Part shown: piece by piece, positions 9,583 through 19,140 of the stretch
Position numbering within the stretch: the first letter of the stretch is position 1
Layout: every line of letters starts with the position of its first letter
Source of the DNA: Lachnospiraceae bacterium
Lineage (GTDB): Bacteria > Bacillota > Clostridia > Lachnospirales > Lachnospiraceae
Direction: 5' to 3'
Length of the DNA stretch: 64,000 nucleotides
NCBI GenBank assembly: GCA_024696615.1
Contig: JAILGS010000081.1
Span: forward strand, 1 to 64,000
Made by a program: the position numbers and the translations under genes
Notes under the pieces: model-generated
Told to the model about the DNA's origin: nothing
The model's input: the letters and a program-made list of their open reading frames with translations, nothing else
Databases searched by the model: none

Positions 9583-10695
9583 TTAACGATAAATCTTAAC
9601 TTCGCCTTTGCGATCACCTACGGATACTCTTGGAGAATTCTCATCATCATCAGCAATTAAAACATTTAATTCCATATCTGTTTCATTGACGAAATTAACG
9701 GTTAAAGCAACCTTATCCTTCTTATCAGAACGTTCAGTACTCTGAATTAAGAAATCTAAAGTATCACCAACCTTAATGGTAGCACCCTTATCAAAATTCT
9801 TGGTAGGATACTTCTCATCACCTAACTGATAATTAACAGTATACTTACCTTCCTTACCCATAAATGTTACAGTAAGCTCGGTTTCACCATTCTCATCAAC
9901 ACTAATGGAATCCTTAGCCTTAGAATTATTTGAAGTACCCATAATGATTGCATCAAGGTCTGCACCATTAGGACTTACAACTGCACATAGGTCATAATCA
10001 GAACGAATGTACTGGAAGTTTTCCGCCATAGTCTTAGGACTAGCAACACCGCCTTCAGAACTAAAGATATTTTCTACACCACATTCCATCTCAATTGGTT
10101 CTGCCGGATTAGGAGCCGTAGCACTCTGAAGTGCAAAATACTTTAAGCCAAGAGTAGATGTAATAACTCCAGTATCTAATGAATATTCCATTTCAAGAGA
10201 TTCAATTGCAGTAGGATCACTTACGTTAGTCAGAATATCATTTAAAAATACTTTGGTATTATCGTATTCACCTTCAAATTCCAACTGGATATCTGCAGTC
10301 AAGCCTCTAAATCCTGGCATGGAGAGAAATTCATACGAATTGTCCACATTAGCATATTCCACAGAAGTAATAAAAATTTCATTCTTCTCTTCTAAATCAA
10401 CAAAGGTCTCGATGGTATCTGCCTGAGAAAAACCACCCTTACCTTCCTGATACTGATGAATAATATTCTCTCTTTCCGTTATATAATTCTGTGTATCAGT
10501 TTCATACGCTTCACGTTTTGGACGGAACACAGCTAACTCATCAATTCTTGCTTTAATCTGCTGTGTTTCGGCTTTAATTGCATTGGTCTCTTCATTTAAA
10601 GGTTTCGTACCAAAAAAGTAAGCACCAGCTGCAATTACTATTGCCAAAACAAATCCTAATAATTTGATATCTCTACTAGATGTTTCCTTATTCAT
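9583..10695 (-). CDS. pilO: PilO-like T4P assembly protein with C-terminal extension
   Basis: Short cytoplasmic N-terminus, single TM, coiled-coil (ETNAIKAETQQIKARIDEL); position directly after pilMN. Confidence 0.65.
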   Translation of the reverse strand: MNKETSSRDIKLLGFVLAIVIAAGAYFFGTKPLNEETNAIKAETQQIKARIDELAVFRPKREAYETDTQNYITERENIIHQYQEGKGGFSQADTIETFVDLEEKNEIFITSVEYANVDNSYEFLSMPGFRGLTADIQLEFEGEYDNTKVFLNDILTNVSDPTAIESLEMEYSLDTGVITSTLGLKYFALQSATAPNPAEPIEMECGVENIFSSEGGVASPKTMAENFQYIRSDYDLCAVVSPNGADLDAIIMGTSNNSKAKDSISVDENGETELTVTFMGKEGKYTVNYQLGDEKYPTKNFDKGATIKVGDTLDFLIQSTERSDKKDKVALTVNFVNETDMELNVLIADDDENSPRVSVGDRKGEVKIYR

Positions 10696-10708
10696 GCTCT
10701 AAATCCTC

Positions 10709-12430
10709 CTAATTTGCTGGTGCAGCCTGAGTTTCTTCAGTTACGCCTTCACCTGAGGAAGCTGCTTCACCGTTTTCTGCTTTGGAAACATATCCCCGAT
10801 TCTCTAACTCATCATTTTTAAGAATAATAGTACACTGGAACTCAACAATCTCTTCTTCATTCTCATCAATCACATCATCAATCGTAGAAACAAAACTAGC
10901 ATTACCATAAGCAGTAGTTAATTCTTCAGCCTGAAGAAGGAATTTAGCAACTGCAGTTTTATTCGTAGAAGTACCCTTGAAGGATACTAATCCCTCTTCT
11001 GCATTATTAAATTCAAAGCTGTTCAAACAAACACCCTGAGGAAGGATTTTTTCCATATCAGCAATAAAACTAGGAATAATATCATATTCATTTCTAGATA
11101 ACTGATAAAAATCATTCACATCATTATATGCGGTCTTGGCAGCATTAAATTCTTCCAAAACTTGTTCAATAACAACAACTCTGTCCAATTCTGCCTGTGC
11201 TTCATCACGTTCACTTGCAGCTTTGTTTCTCTGATAAAGAGGTACTACAACAAAAAATACTGCGGCAACAATACCAAGAATAGTCAAAGCATTTAAGAGA
11301 CCTGCCATTGCATCACTACTGTTACCCCCACGTGACGTCGTACTCTCCACTGCCATGGACTTAGGAGTAAATCCAATAGGATCTATAACCGCACCAATAT
11401 TGGCAATGTAGGTAGTAAGGTGAGTCTCTTCAATATAAGTCTTCTTATCAGCCGTTACACCCTTTAAGAAACTAATGGACTCAACAGGAGCATTTAAGGA
11501 ATTCTTAAATAAATCTTCCAAACCAAGAATTAATGTAGCATTACCAACAATGTATGCCTTCTCAATTGGTTTTCCACTATTACGGGATGACTGATAATCC
11601 ATAATACGCTGTACATTATTGACTAAGAACTTCATGGATTCAGTTACTTCATCCCCATCAAATTCAGGATGAACCAAAGTTTCTTTCGTAAGAATATCCA
11701 ATGCTACATCGTAACTATAGATTTTTCTCTTTTCCATAACGGCCTTAACCACCATGGTTTTACCATAAGGAACCGTACGCTGTAACTGTAAAATATCATT
11801 CTCAAATACAGAAATGATCGTAGAGTCATTTTCAATCTGAATCATTACGGAAGATTCAACATCGGACTGTGTACGAAGAATCTGTAACGTAGAATTACCA
11901 AGATAATCAATGGATGCCACCTTAAGTCCAGCTGTGGAGGCAAAATCATAATAATCCTCGATCATCTTACTTGGAACAGCAATAACAAGAAGTTTTAACT
12001 TCTTATCTTTCTTATCATCTGGATTCACAATTGTCTCCAGAACGGTATGATCAATCACATACTCTTCTATATTAACAGGGAAATAATCTGTTGCATTCGA
12101 TTTAACAAGTGCTGCTACTTTGTTAGGCTTTACAGCCGGAATAATAACTTCCTTCGTAGCAATCTTAGAAGAAGAAATGGTGAATATGGTATTGGTTGTC
12201 TGTACACCATTTCTCTGTAATGCAATCGTAAGTTCCTTCGCAATTGCATTACGATCACGAATAATACCATCACGATATGCACGCTCTGGCATGGTAATAC
12301 TAAAGAGCTTATGTACAATTAAGCCCTTATTTGTTTTTGAGAGTTCCACGCACTTAATGAACTCATTGTTGAAATTGATTGTCAAAAACCGATTTTTTTG
12401 ATTTGTTGACAGCTTTTCCTTTTTAGCCAT
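10709..12430 (-). CDS. pilMN: Fused PilM-PilN type IV pilus assembly protein
   Basis: PilM (actin-like) N-terminal part (FLTINFNNEFIKCVEL... IIPAVKPNKVAALVKSNATDYFPVNIEEYVIDHTVL), then one TM and PilN-like C-terminal part (IPSFIADMEKILPQGVCLNSFEF); RBS TTAGGAGG upstream of ATG. Confidence 0.8.
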   Translation of the reverse strand: MAKKEKLSTNQKNRFLTINFNNEFIKCVELSKTNKGLIVHKLFSITMPERAYRDGIIRDRNAIAKELTIALQRNGVQTTNTIFTISSSKIATKEVIIPAVKPNKVAALVKSNATDYFPVNIEEYVIDHTVLETIVNPDDKKDKKLKLLVIAVPSKMIEDYYDFASTAGLKVASIDYLGNSTLQILRTQSDVESSVMIQIENDSTIISVFENDILQLQRTVPYGKTMVVKAVMEKRKIYSYDVALDILTKETLVHPEFDGDEVTESMKFLVNNVQRIMDYQSSRNSGKPIEKAYIVGNATLILGLEDLFKNSLNAPVESISFLKGVTADKKTYIEETHLTTYIANIGAVIDPIGFTPKSMAVESTTSRGGNSSDAMAGLLNALTILGIVAAVFFVVVPLYQRNKAASERDEAQAELDRVVVIEQVLEEFNAAKTAYNDVNDFYQLSRNEYDIIPSFIADMEKILPQGVCLNSFEFNNAEEGLVSFKGTSTNKTAVAKFLLQAEELTTAYGNASFVSTIDDVIDENEEEIVEFQCTIILKNDELENRGYVSKAENGEAASSGEGVTEETQAAPAN

Positions 12431-12463
12431 TATTAGCCTCCTAATTATTATTCATATTTATTG

Positions 12464-12527
12464 AACCCGAAGAATTATCCATTCTCGGTTTATCTCCCCG
12501 GTGCGAATCTCCCCTAATTCTTGGGTC
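12464..12527 (-). ncRNA. Candidate structured leader element upstream of the pilMN RBS
   Basis: Long-range stem: 12464-12476 (aacccgaagaatt) pairs with 12516-12526 (aattcttgggt) with one bulge; a competing stem uses 12503-12513 with 12523-12529. Confidence 0.4.
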
Positions 12528-12602
12528 GCAATAAACGAACGGAGTTGAATTGTCTGCTTTTTCAGCTAATAGAATCACTATGTAAGCGATTTCATGTAAA
12601 AC

Positions 12603-12702
12603 ATAGCAAAAGCGCTTCATCCTTTCAATCAATACTGATGTACCCAGTTCCGATCACGGAAATTCAGTAAATAGTATGAACATCAGAAGCGCTTAATGCT
12701 AT
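12603..12702 (-). ncRNA. Candidate structured intergenic RNA between pilA and pilMN
   Basis: Nested helices: 12603-12608/12697-12702 (6 bp), 12610-12617/12687-12694 (AAGCGCTT, 8 bp), 12635-12641/12680-12686 (7 bp), 12648-12652/12657-12661 (5-bp hairpin, 4-nt loop). Confidence 0.5.
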
Positions 12703-12719
12703 TAATACTTCAAGTTAAA

Positions 12720-13166
12720 TTACTTAGAAATGGTGTAAATAGTAGAACCAGCACTACTTGTAACAGTAAGAGTAAACTTACCGGTTACAGGGTTGAAAGT
12801 AATGCTCTGGGAACTACCCTTGAAGGTATTAGATGCCCAAACAACATTACTGTAACCAAGAATAGTTCTTACAGCATCAGTAAAGGTAGAACCAGAAGTA
12901 GTTACTGCAGCCTGGCTACCAGAGTCAGCGAAAGTAATTACACTTGTAATTGCGCCGGAAGCAGAAGGCTTACCAGTAGTAACATCCTGATCAGCATAAG
13001 CTGTAGCGAAAGCAGTAAGAACTGCATCACAAGCCTGCTTATCCTTAGCAACGTTAGCCTTATCAATCTGACCTAAAACTGATGGTGCAAGTACACCTAC
13101 TAAGATTGCCATAATAGCAATTACAACAATCAACTCAACTAATGAGAAACCATTATTATTCTTCAT
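12720..13166 (-). CDS. pilA: Major type IV pilin (PilA)
   Basis: MKNNNG|FSLVELIVVIAIMAILVGVLAPSVLGQIDKANVAKDKQACDAVLTAFATAY, class III signal plus alpha1 helix. Confidence 0.88.
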   Translation of the reverse strand: MKNNNGFSLVELIVVIAIMAILVGVLAPSVLGQIDKANVAKDKQACDAVLTAFATAYADQDVTTGKPSASGAITSVITFADSGSQAAVTTSGSTFTDAVRTILGYSNVVWASNTFKGSSQSITFNPVTGKFTLTVTSSAGSTIYTISK

Positions 13167-13234
13167 ATTATATAACTTCCTCCCTTAAAGAAAATATATT
13201 ATTATTAATCAATTGACGGGTACAGCCAATTGGA

Positions 13235-14467
13235 TTAACCGATGTTGTCGTACAGCGAAATCATTGGTGTATAGATCGCAAGTACTACGACTAATACTAC
13301 GCCGGCCATTACTAAGGTAATAGCCGGTTCCAACACTGCAGTTAACTGCTGTGTTGCATTCTCCACTTCTTCATCATAATAATCTGCACAGGACTCTAAC
13401 ATCTGTTCCAGATTACCGGTTTCCTCACCGATGCCAACCATATGTACGATCATTGGTGGGAATAACTGAGTTCTTAAAAGTTCTGTATTTAATGCGGAAC
13501 CAAGAGAAACATTATCTCTTACATCCAATAACGCATCCTTATAAATTACATTGTCCATGGTCTTAGAACAAATATCCAAAGCATCCATCATGGACATACC
13601 GGCCATTAACAATGTCTGTAAGGTCTGAGCAAATCTTGCACAAGCGGTCTTAACAACCAGATTCTTCATAACAGGAATTCGAAGTTGAGCACCTGCGATC
13701 TGATATTTACCTGTTTCCGTATGAGAATATAATTTCCATGCAACTACAATAATTACAACAATGGCAATTAACACATACCAACGATGGGTAACGAATTCAC
13801 TTGCACCAATTAACAGACGAGTCATAATTGGAAGCTGCACATTCATGGATGCAAACATATCCACGAAGGTTGGCATTACAAATGCTAAAATTGCAATTAC
13901 AACGAGAATCAATACAATAATCAAAATAATCGGATAGGTTAACGCCTTCTTAACCAAACTGGTTAATCGATTATCTTTTTCAAACTGAATAGCCATTCGA
14001 CTAATTGCAATTTCCAAAGAACCGGAAGCTTCACCAGCCTCCACCATGCTGATAAACAATCGGCTAAATACATCCGGATTTCTGGAAAATGCTGCGGATA
14101 AAGTATCACCCTTTTCAACACAATCCTTCGTTTCTTTTAAGCATTCCTGAAGTCTTACATTCTCTGTCTGTTCAGCCAACATATCCAAAGCCTGTACAAT
14201 ACTTACACCGGCATTCAAAATACTTACGAACTGCCGACAAAATACGCAAAGGTCTCTTGATTTTACTTTCTTCTTTCGCTGTAAAAAAGGAATCTCAATC
14301 TCCTTGTCCAGCGCTCCAGCTTCATTAATATCAACGATCATACCACCCTTGGCTTTGATCATCTGTCTTGCTTCTTCGATATCAACTGCATTGATATTTG
14401 CTTTTTCTTCTCTGCCATCCGGCATTAAAGCACGATAATTAAATGTAGCCATCTCTTCTCCCATCAC
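13235..14467 (-). CDS. pilC: Type IV pilus / type II secretion inner-membrane platform protein PilC/GspF
   Basis: MATFNYRALMPDGREEKA N-terminus; FCRQFVSILNAGVSIVQALDMLAEQTEN; duplicated GspF domain with TM segments. Start probably at the internal M (MATFNY). Confidence 0.9.
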   Translation of the reverse strand: MMGEEMATFNYRALMPDGREEKANINAVDIEEARQMIKAKGGMIVDINEAGALDKEIEIPFLQRKKKVKSRDLCVFCRQFVSILNAGVSIVQALDMLAEQTENVRLQECLKETKDCVEKGDTLSAAFSRNPDVFSRLFISMVEAGEASGSLEIAISRMAIQFEKDNRLTSLVKKALTYPIILIIVLILVVIAILAFVMPTFVDMFASMNVQLPIMTRLLIGASEFVTHRWYVLIAIVVIIVVAWKLYSHTETGKYQIAGAQLRIPVMKNLVVKTACARFAQTLQTLLMAGMSMMDALDICSKTMDNVIYKDALLDVRDNVSLGSALNTELLRTQLFPPMIVHMVGIGEETGNLEQMLESCADYYDEEVENATQQLTAVLEPAITLVMAGVVLVVVLAIYTPMISLYDNIG

Positions 14468-14514
14468 TTAATTTAATAATTTAACGTCATCATTAAATCA
14501 AAATTTACTTCTAT

Positions 14515-14543
14515 ATAATATCATAGTTTTTTTTATTTGTAAA
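14515..14543 (-). promoter_or_regulatory. Sigma-A-type promoter for the pil operon
   Basis: Minus strand TTTACA-17 bp-TATTAT, ~48 bp upstream of the pilC ORF. Confidence 0.6.
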
Positions 14544-14561
14544 TTTTTTTTAAACAAATAA

Positions 14562-16427
14562 TTAATCAATTTGAATCACATAGGAAAGTCGTCCAAAAAT
14601 CTCCGTATATCCCACATAATCAAACGTATTTCCGATATGATGTTGTTTAAAAAATTCCCGGTATTCTTTCATATAATGATCCTGTACAGCGGTAGAATAA
14701 TAATCATAACTCTCTTTCTGAAACTGTACCAATTCCTCATCATTCAAAGTATACTCCGTAGTATTATCGTCAGAATCATTCATTTTATCCTCATTTTTCC
14801 TCTCATCGGATTCGATCATTAAATCAATTGCTCTGGGAACTGGCAATAATAAATATGCTTCCTCCGAATGAAATGAGGATAACTTCTCTTCAGAACCAAG
14901 TAACCCCTTCGGGGTTGTCGGATATATTTGATTACTGTCCATCAGATAAACACTCATAAAATCTAATAAAAATGGTTCTGCATAAACCGTAATATAATCC
15001 GCCCCTTTAGGAAGATCCCCTAATGACATGGCATCCACTCCAATAAGATTCTTCTTCGGAAAATAGAATCCCTTATTTCCGCAGTTCAGTGAATAACTTA
15101 TAAACACGAAAGTCGTAATACTGATCAAAAGTGTTGAAATATATGTACTATATTTTTTTTCTTCCAACTTTAACAAGTTCATAAGAATATGAAAGAATCC
15201 TTTAATAAGCATCATTCCAAGAAGAATTACATAAGGATATAGAAGAAAAACATATCGCACCGTATAAATTCCCATACTTGTAGGATAAGAGGTTCGCACC
15301 GTAATGAAATGATAGAATGGAATGACAATGCCAAGGACAAAGAAAAAATAGTTTCGTTCCGTAAAGAGCAGCTTTACATTCCGCCAGATCCAGTTCCATA
15401 TCCTTTCGTATAATTTTATCTTTTTTATTTCTTTCCGAAATACGATATTGATCGGAATCAAGATCACCGCTAAAATCAATATCGCTTCCGTGAGATAAAT
15501 CTGAAGTCCCCATGGATAGATGGGAAGATCAATATCTGCAATCGCCAGTAAAGAGGCCCGTAATAAATACTTGCATTCCAGTACAAATCCCATGGTCTGA
15601 TCCATCTTATCATTCACTGCAGTCACTTCAGCAAATACATATGGATGTACGATAAGAAAAAGTACAACTGCCATAAGCTGGGCAATCCCATAAGAACACA
15701 TAAGTTTCCATTTTTTCTGAAAAAGATAGTAAAAACAGAAGCATGCAGAGATGAGGCCTTCAAAAACCAGAAAATACATCTGGGTTAATCCCCCCAGAAG
15801 CGTAATCAATCCGATCATCGGAATCAAACGATGCTTTCCCTGTAGTAGTTTCACATGAAGATAAGAACTAATTGTACCAAAAGCAGTCACCAGCGCATAC
15901 ATCCGAATATAGATAAAGGTATCAATTCCCCACATACAAAATGCATAACTTACACATACTGCTAAAGCAAATGTTTTTTGTCTGGTTAATTCCCATACCA
16001 ATAAATATAAAAAAATCATAGTAAGCACGGCGGCAACTAAATTAATGGAGAATGCGTACCACCAGGAAAATTTACCAACAAAAAAAGAACAGATGGTATG
16101 TAAGATCATAAAATAAAGAGGGGCCTGAATATCAGTTTCATTCTTAACAATATATCCATAATGAAATTGTTCTTCTTCGTTACAAGTAAGATAGTCCCTC
16201 ATAAAGGAACCCGTTAACCATACATCTTGATTTTGTAATGCATAATTATTACGTCCACCAATACTCAGATAAGTTCCCGTGGAACTATTCGCTGAAGCAT
16301 AAGAATACACTTCATCCGAATGAAAAGACTCTTTTTTCTCCCAAAAAACATAATTCAAAGTTACCAATTGAATTAAGATGATTATTACAAGTAGCAACTC
16401 ATACTTATTTTTCTTTATCCATTCCAT
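14562..16427 (-). CDS. Multi-TM GT-C-fold glycosyltransferase-like protein (GT39/PMT-like)
   Basis: Multiple TM helices; early FHSDEVYSYASAN acidic motif typical of GT-C first loop. Confidence 0.55.
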   Translation of the reverse strand: MEWIKKNKYELLLVIIILIQLVTLNYVFWEKKESFHSDEVYSYASANSSTGTYLSIGGRNNYALQNQDVWLTGSFMRDYLTCNEEEQFHYGYIVKNETDIQAPLYFMILHTICSFFVGKFSWWYAFSINLVAAVLTMIFLYLLVWELTRQKTFALAVCVSYAFCMWGIDTFIYIRMYALVTAFGTISSYLHVKLLQGKHRLIPMIGLITLLGGLTQMYFLVFEGLISACFCFYYLFQKKWKLMCSYGIAQLMAVVLFLIVHPYVFAEVTAVNDKMDQTMGFVLECKYLLRASLLAIADIDLPIYPWGLQIYLTEAILILAVILIPINIVFRKEIKKIKLYERIWNWIWRNVKLLFTERNYFFFVLGIVIPFYHFITVRTSYPTSMGIYTVRYVFLLYPYVILLGMMLIKGFFHILMNLLKLEEKKYSTYISTLLISITTFVFISYSLNCGNKGFYFPKKNLIGVDAMSLGDLPKGADYITVYAEPFLLDFMSVYLMDSNQIYPTTPKGLLGSEEKLSSFHSEEAYLLLPVPRAIDLMIESDERKNEDKMNDSDDNTTEYTLNDEELVQFQKESYDYYSTAVQDHYMKEYREFFKQHHIGNTFDYVGYTEIFGRLSYVIQID

Positions 16428-16442
16428 CCTTTTAGTTCCTCT

Positions 16443-17333
16443 TTAATCATTCCTTACTCTTAACACGCCCCTTCTAAGGTATGGAGAGGCATAATTCATA
16501 TCGTAATAATATAACATATAGCCCGGAGTAGTCTCCACCTGATAGGAAGCGAATTCTTTGGTAAAATAATCATGATGCCAATCACAATGATACGTACAAA
16601 GTGCCAGACAAAACTTTTGATTCTGCTCCAAAATCTGTTTCATGCCTTCATAAATCAATGGTTCAGATCCTTCAGCATCTACCTTAATAAATAATTTTTC
16701 CTGCTCTAGATGATATTCTTTCACAAATTCATCCAAAGATATATATTGCTCATTATTAATGTTACTTACAAACTTTGGAATAATCGTTATTTTATCCTGA
16801 TATGGTGCAAAGGTATACTTCATTGCGTCAATCCAATCCTGGTCACATTCAAAAATATACGCATGCTTACACTGTTCAATATATTCCAAAGAGAAAATAC
16901 CTTCTGCACCACCAACATCCACAATGATACAATCCTTCTCGGGAACGAAAGAATCTGTACAGTAACGATGTGGGGAATGTACATCCTGTTCCATGCAAAG
17001 ATTACTATAATATCGTTTTGCTCGAAACGCGGACTGATACTTACTTTTTAAAAATAATTTTTTCCCATGATGCATTACATAATATAAATTATTCTCTTTC
17101 GCAACAGAGACTCCCTCCATATGATATTGATTTTTAAATTCATATGGAAATACAGTCATTGGATTTTGTTGTAAATATGTCAAAATCTCCTTTTTTTCCA
17201 AATCACCAGGATCTTCCTCAAGTGATTTCATTATTTTTTTCTTTATCCATCTAGCTTTCAATTCACACCAAATAAATTCTAAATCGTTCGTCGCTAAACG
17301 AATATTATCATGAATTAATCTCTGATCTTCCAT
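16443..17333 (-). CDS. FkbM-family methyltransferase-like protein
   Basis: CIIVDVGGAEGIFSLEYIEQCKHAYIFECDQDW ... LFIKVDAEGSEPLIYEGM. Confidence 0.75.
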   Translation of the reverse strand: MEDQRLIHDNIRLATNDLEFIWCELKARWIKKKIMKSLEEDPGDLEKKEILTYLQQNPMTVFPYEFKNQYHMEGVSVAKENNLYYVMHHGKKLFLKSKYQSAFRAKRYYSNLCMEQDVHSPHRYCTDSFVPEKDCIIVDVGGAEGIFSLEYIEQCKHAYIFECDQDWIDAMKYTFAPYQDKITIIPKFVSNINNEQYISLDEFVKEYHLEQEKLFIKVDAEGSEPLIYEGMKQILEQNQKFCLALCTYHCDWHHDYFTKEFASYQVETTPGYMLYYYDMNYASPYLRRGVLRVRND

Positions 17334-17341
17334 AAAACCCC

Positions 17342-18142
17342 TTATTCCCCTTCGTTATAAATAGTATATGCCTTCGTATAAAACTTCATAAGGATTCGTA
17401 CAATCCAATCCGGCCAAAATTTTTGAAACATGGCAACATCATCCAACTCTCTTTTATGATTTTTTATAAAATCACTCGACGTTGCTTCCTCACTAATTCG
17501 ATAATATACTAATGGAGCATCAAAGTACGCAAATTGCCCTTTGATATCTCCTAATTTTAAAAAAGTATCCCAATCGATATTATAACAAAGTTCCGATGTA
17601 AAGAAATGCTCTCCCAATCGTTCTTTATTATATGACACCGTCGGACAACATATGGAATTTCCCAAAGCAAGGATATGCTTCTTCCACCAGGTACTTCCGG
17701 ATAAAATACGACTCTTTAATGGACTTCTTAAAAAATGCCTGATTCTACAATTGGCATTGCCCTCAACAACACGATTTCCAATGTAAGGCCGATAATCCGT
17801 TGTAAATGCAATCGCATCCTTATACTTTTCTAATGCTTTCATCAGTGAGCGTACATAGTCCGGAGAATACACATCATCCTGATGCGCCACCGTTACCCAT
17901 TGGGTCTTAGCACAGTCATATGCATAATTCCAATCTTCTTTAATATTAGGCTGCCCATTCCGTATATACAATGGAATATTGTATTGCTTCGCTAAATTAT
18001 GAAGGAAGTCTGAAGGGGTGGACGTTGTCATGATGACATCCCCCAACCAATGCTGGTTCATAATCGAACGTATACATTCTTCAAGGTAGGGTGATTCTTG
18101 ATATGCACAAATAGCAAATGTATGATTCACATTCTTCTTCAT
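17342..18142 (-). CDS. Family 2 glycosyltransferase
   Basis: HTFAICAYQESPYLEECIRSIMNQ ... WVTVAHQDDVYSPDYV. Confidence 0.8.
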   Translation of the reverse strand: MKKNVNHTFAICAYQESPYLEECIRSIMNQHWLGDVIMTTSTPSDFLHNLAKQYNIPLYIRNGQPNIKEDWNYAYDCAKTQWVTVAHQDDVYSPDYVRSLMKALEKYKDAIAFTTDYRPYIGNRVVEGNANCRIRHFLRSPLKSRILSGSTWWKKHILALGNSICCPTVSYNKERLGEHFFTSELCYNIDWDTFLKLGDIKGQFAYFDAPLVYYRISEEATSSDFIKNHKRELDDVAMFQKFWPDWIVRILMKFYTKAYTIYNEGE

Positions 18143-18160
18143 AACCCTCGTTACTTCCTC

Positions 18161-19129
18161 TCATTTTTTCAAATATTCTTCCACGATAAACCGAGGTCTG
18201 CGCTTCGTCTCCATATATATTTTTCCAATATATTCTCCAATCACACCAATTGCTAAAAGCTGAAGACCACCGATACCCCAGATCGACACCACTGTACTGG
18301 CCCATCCGGGAATCGTCATTCCACGTAAATGTCCAATAATAAAATAAATCATAACCAAAATACTGATCAAAAAGATCATTACCCCCAGTGCCAGGATCAT
18401 ACGCACCGGTTTCACTGATAAAGAAGTTATGCCATCTGTTGCAAAAGAAATCATCTTCTTCAGTGGATACTTAGAACTTCCGGCAAATCTCTCATTTCTT
18501 TCATATTCCACAGTTGTACAAGGATATCCAATCATTGGAACAATCCCTCGCAGGAAAAGATTCACTTCTCCATATTCCATTAATGCATGCACAGCACGCT
18601 GACTCATCAAGCGATAATCCGCATGATCATAAACCACTTCTGCCCCAAGAAGATGCATCATATGATAAAAAGCATGTGCTGTACTTCTCTTAAACCAACT
18701 ATCTTTCTTTCGATTCTTTCGAACACCATAAACAATATCATTTCCATGGAGATATTCATGAATAAATTCATCCAACACCTCGATATCATCTTGAAGATCT
18801 GCATCCATGGTAACGATCACGTCACAATCATCCACCACCGTAAACATTCCTTCCAGCAAGGTGTTTTGATGGCCCCGATTTCTTGAGGATTTAATTCCTA
18901 CAACATAGGGATTCTCCTTATAATACTCTTCAATCAGATGCCATGTACCATCCTTAGAGCCATCATCCACATATACAATGCGACTGGACTCTGAAATGAT
19001 CTTTTCTTCTGTCATGTGCCCTAACTTTTCCGTCAGGCGTCTTGTTGTTTCAGGAAGCACTTCTTCCTCATTATAACAAGGTACAACAATATAAAGAATT
19101 GGACATTTTTTCATATACATTCCCCCCAT
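18161..19129 (-). CDS. GtrB/DPM1-like polyprenyl-phosphate glycosyltransferase
   Basis: ILYIVVPCYNEEEVLPETTRRL ... VTMDADLQDD; two C-terminal TM helices. Confidence 0.85.
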   Translation of the reverse strand: MGGMYMKKCPILYIVVPCYNEEEVLPETTRRLTEKLGHMTEEKIISESSRIVYVDDGSKDGTWHLIEEYYKENPYVVGIKSSRNRGHQNTLLEGMFTVVDDCDVIVTMDADLQDDIEVLDEFIHEYLHGNDIVYGVRKNRKKDSWFKRSTAHAFYHMMHLLGAEVVYDHADYRLMSQRAVHALMEYGEVNLFLRGIVPMIGYPCTTVEYERNERFAGSSKYPLKKMISFATDGITSLSVKPVRMILALGVMIFLISILVMIYFIIGHLRGMTIPGWASTVVSIWGIGGLQLLAIGVIGEYIGKIYMETKRRPRFIVEEYLKK

Positions 19130-19140
19130 ACCACCAAAAA

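Noticed and set aside
12441-12632. 63-aa ORF between pilA and pilMN
   Set aside because: Start is a TTG with no suitably spaced RBS; it spans the predicted RNA helices. Non-coding structured RNA is the better explanation, though a leader peptide is not excluded.
12432-12719. c-di-GMP-I or -II riboswitch in the pilA-pilMN gap
   Set aside because: C-di-GMP control of T4P is known in clostridia, but I could not find the conserved core motifs of either class, and the element lies downstream of pilA rather than before it.
12696-13076. 126-aa plus-strand ORF antisense to pilA
   Set aside because: Ser/Thr-rich complement artefact of the pilA coding sequence.
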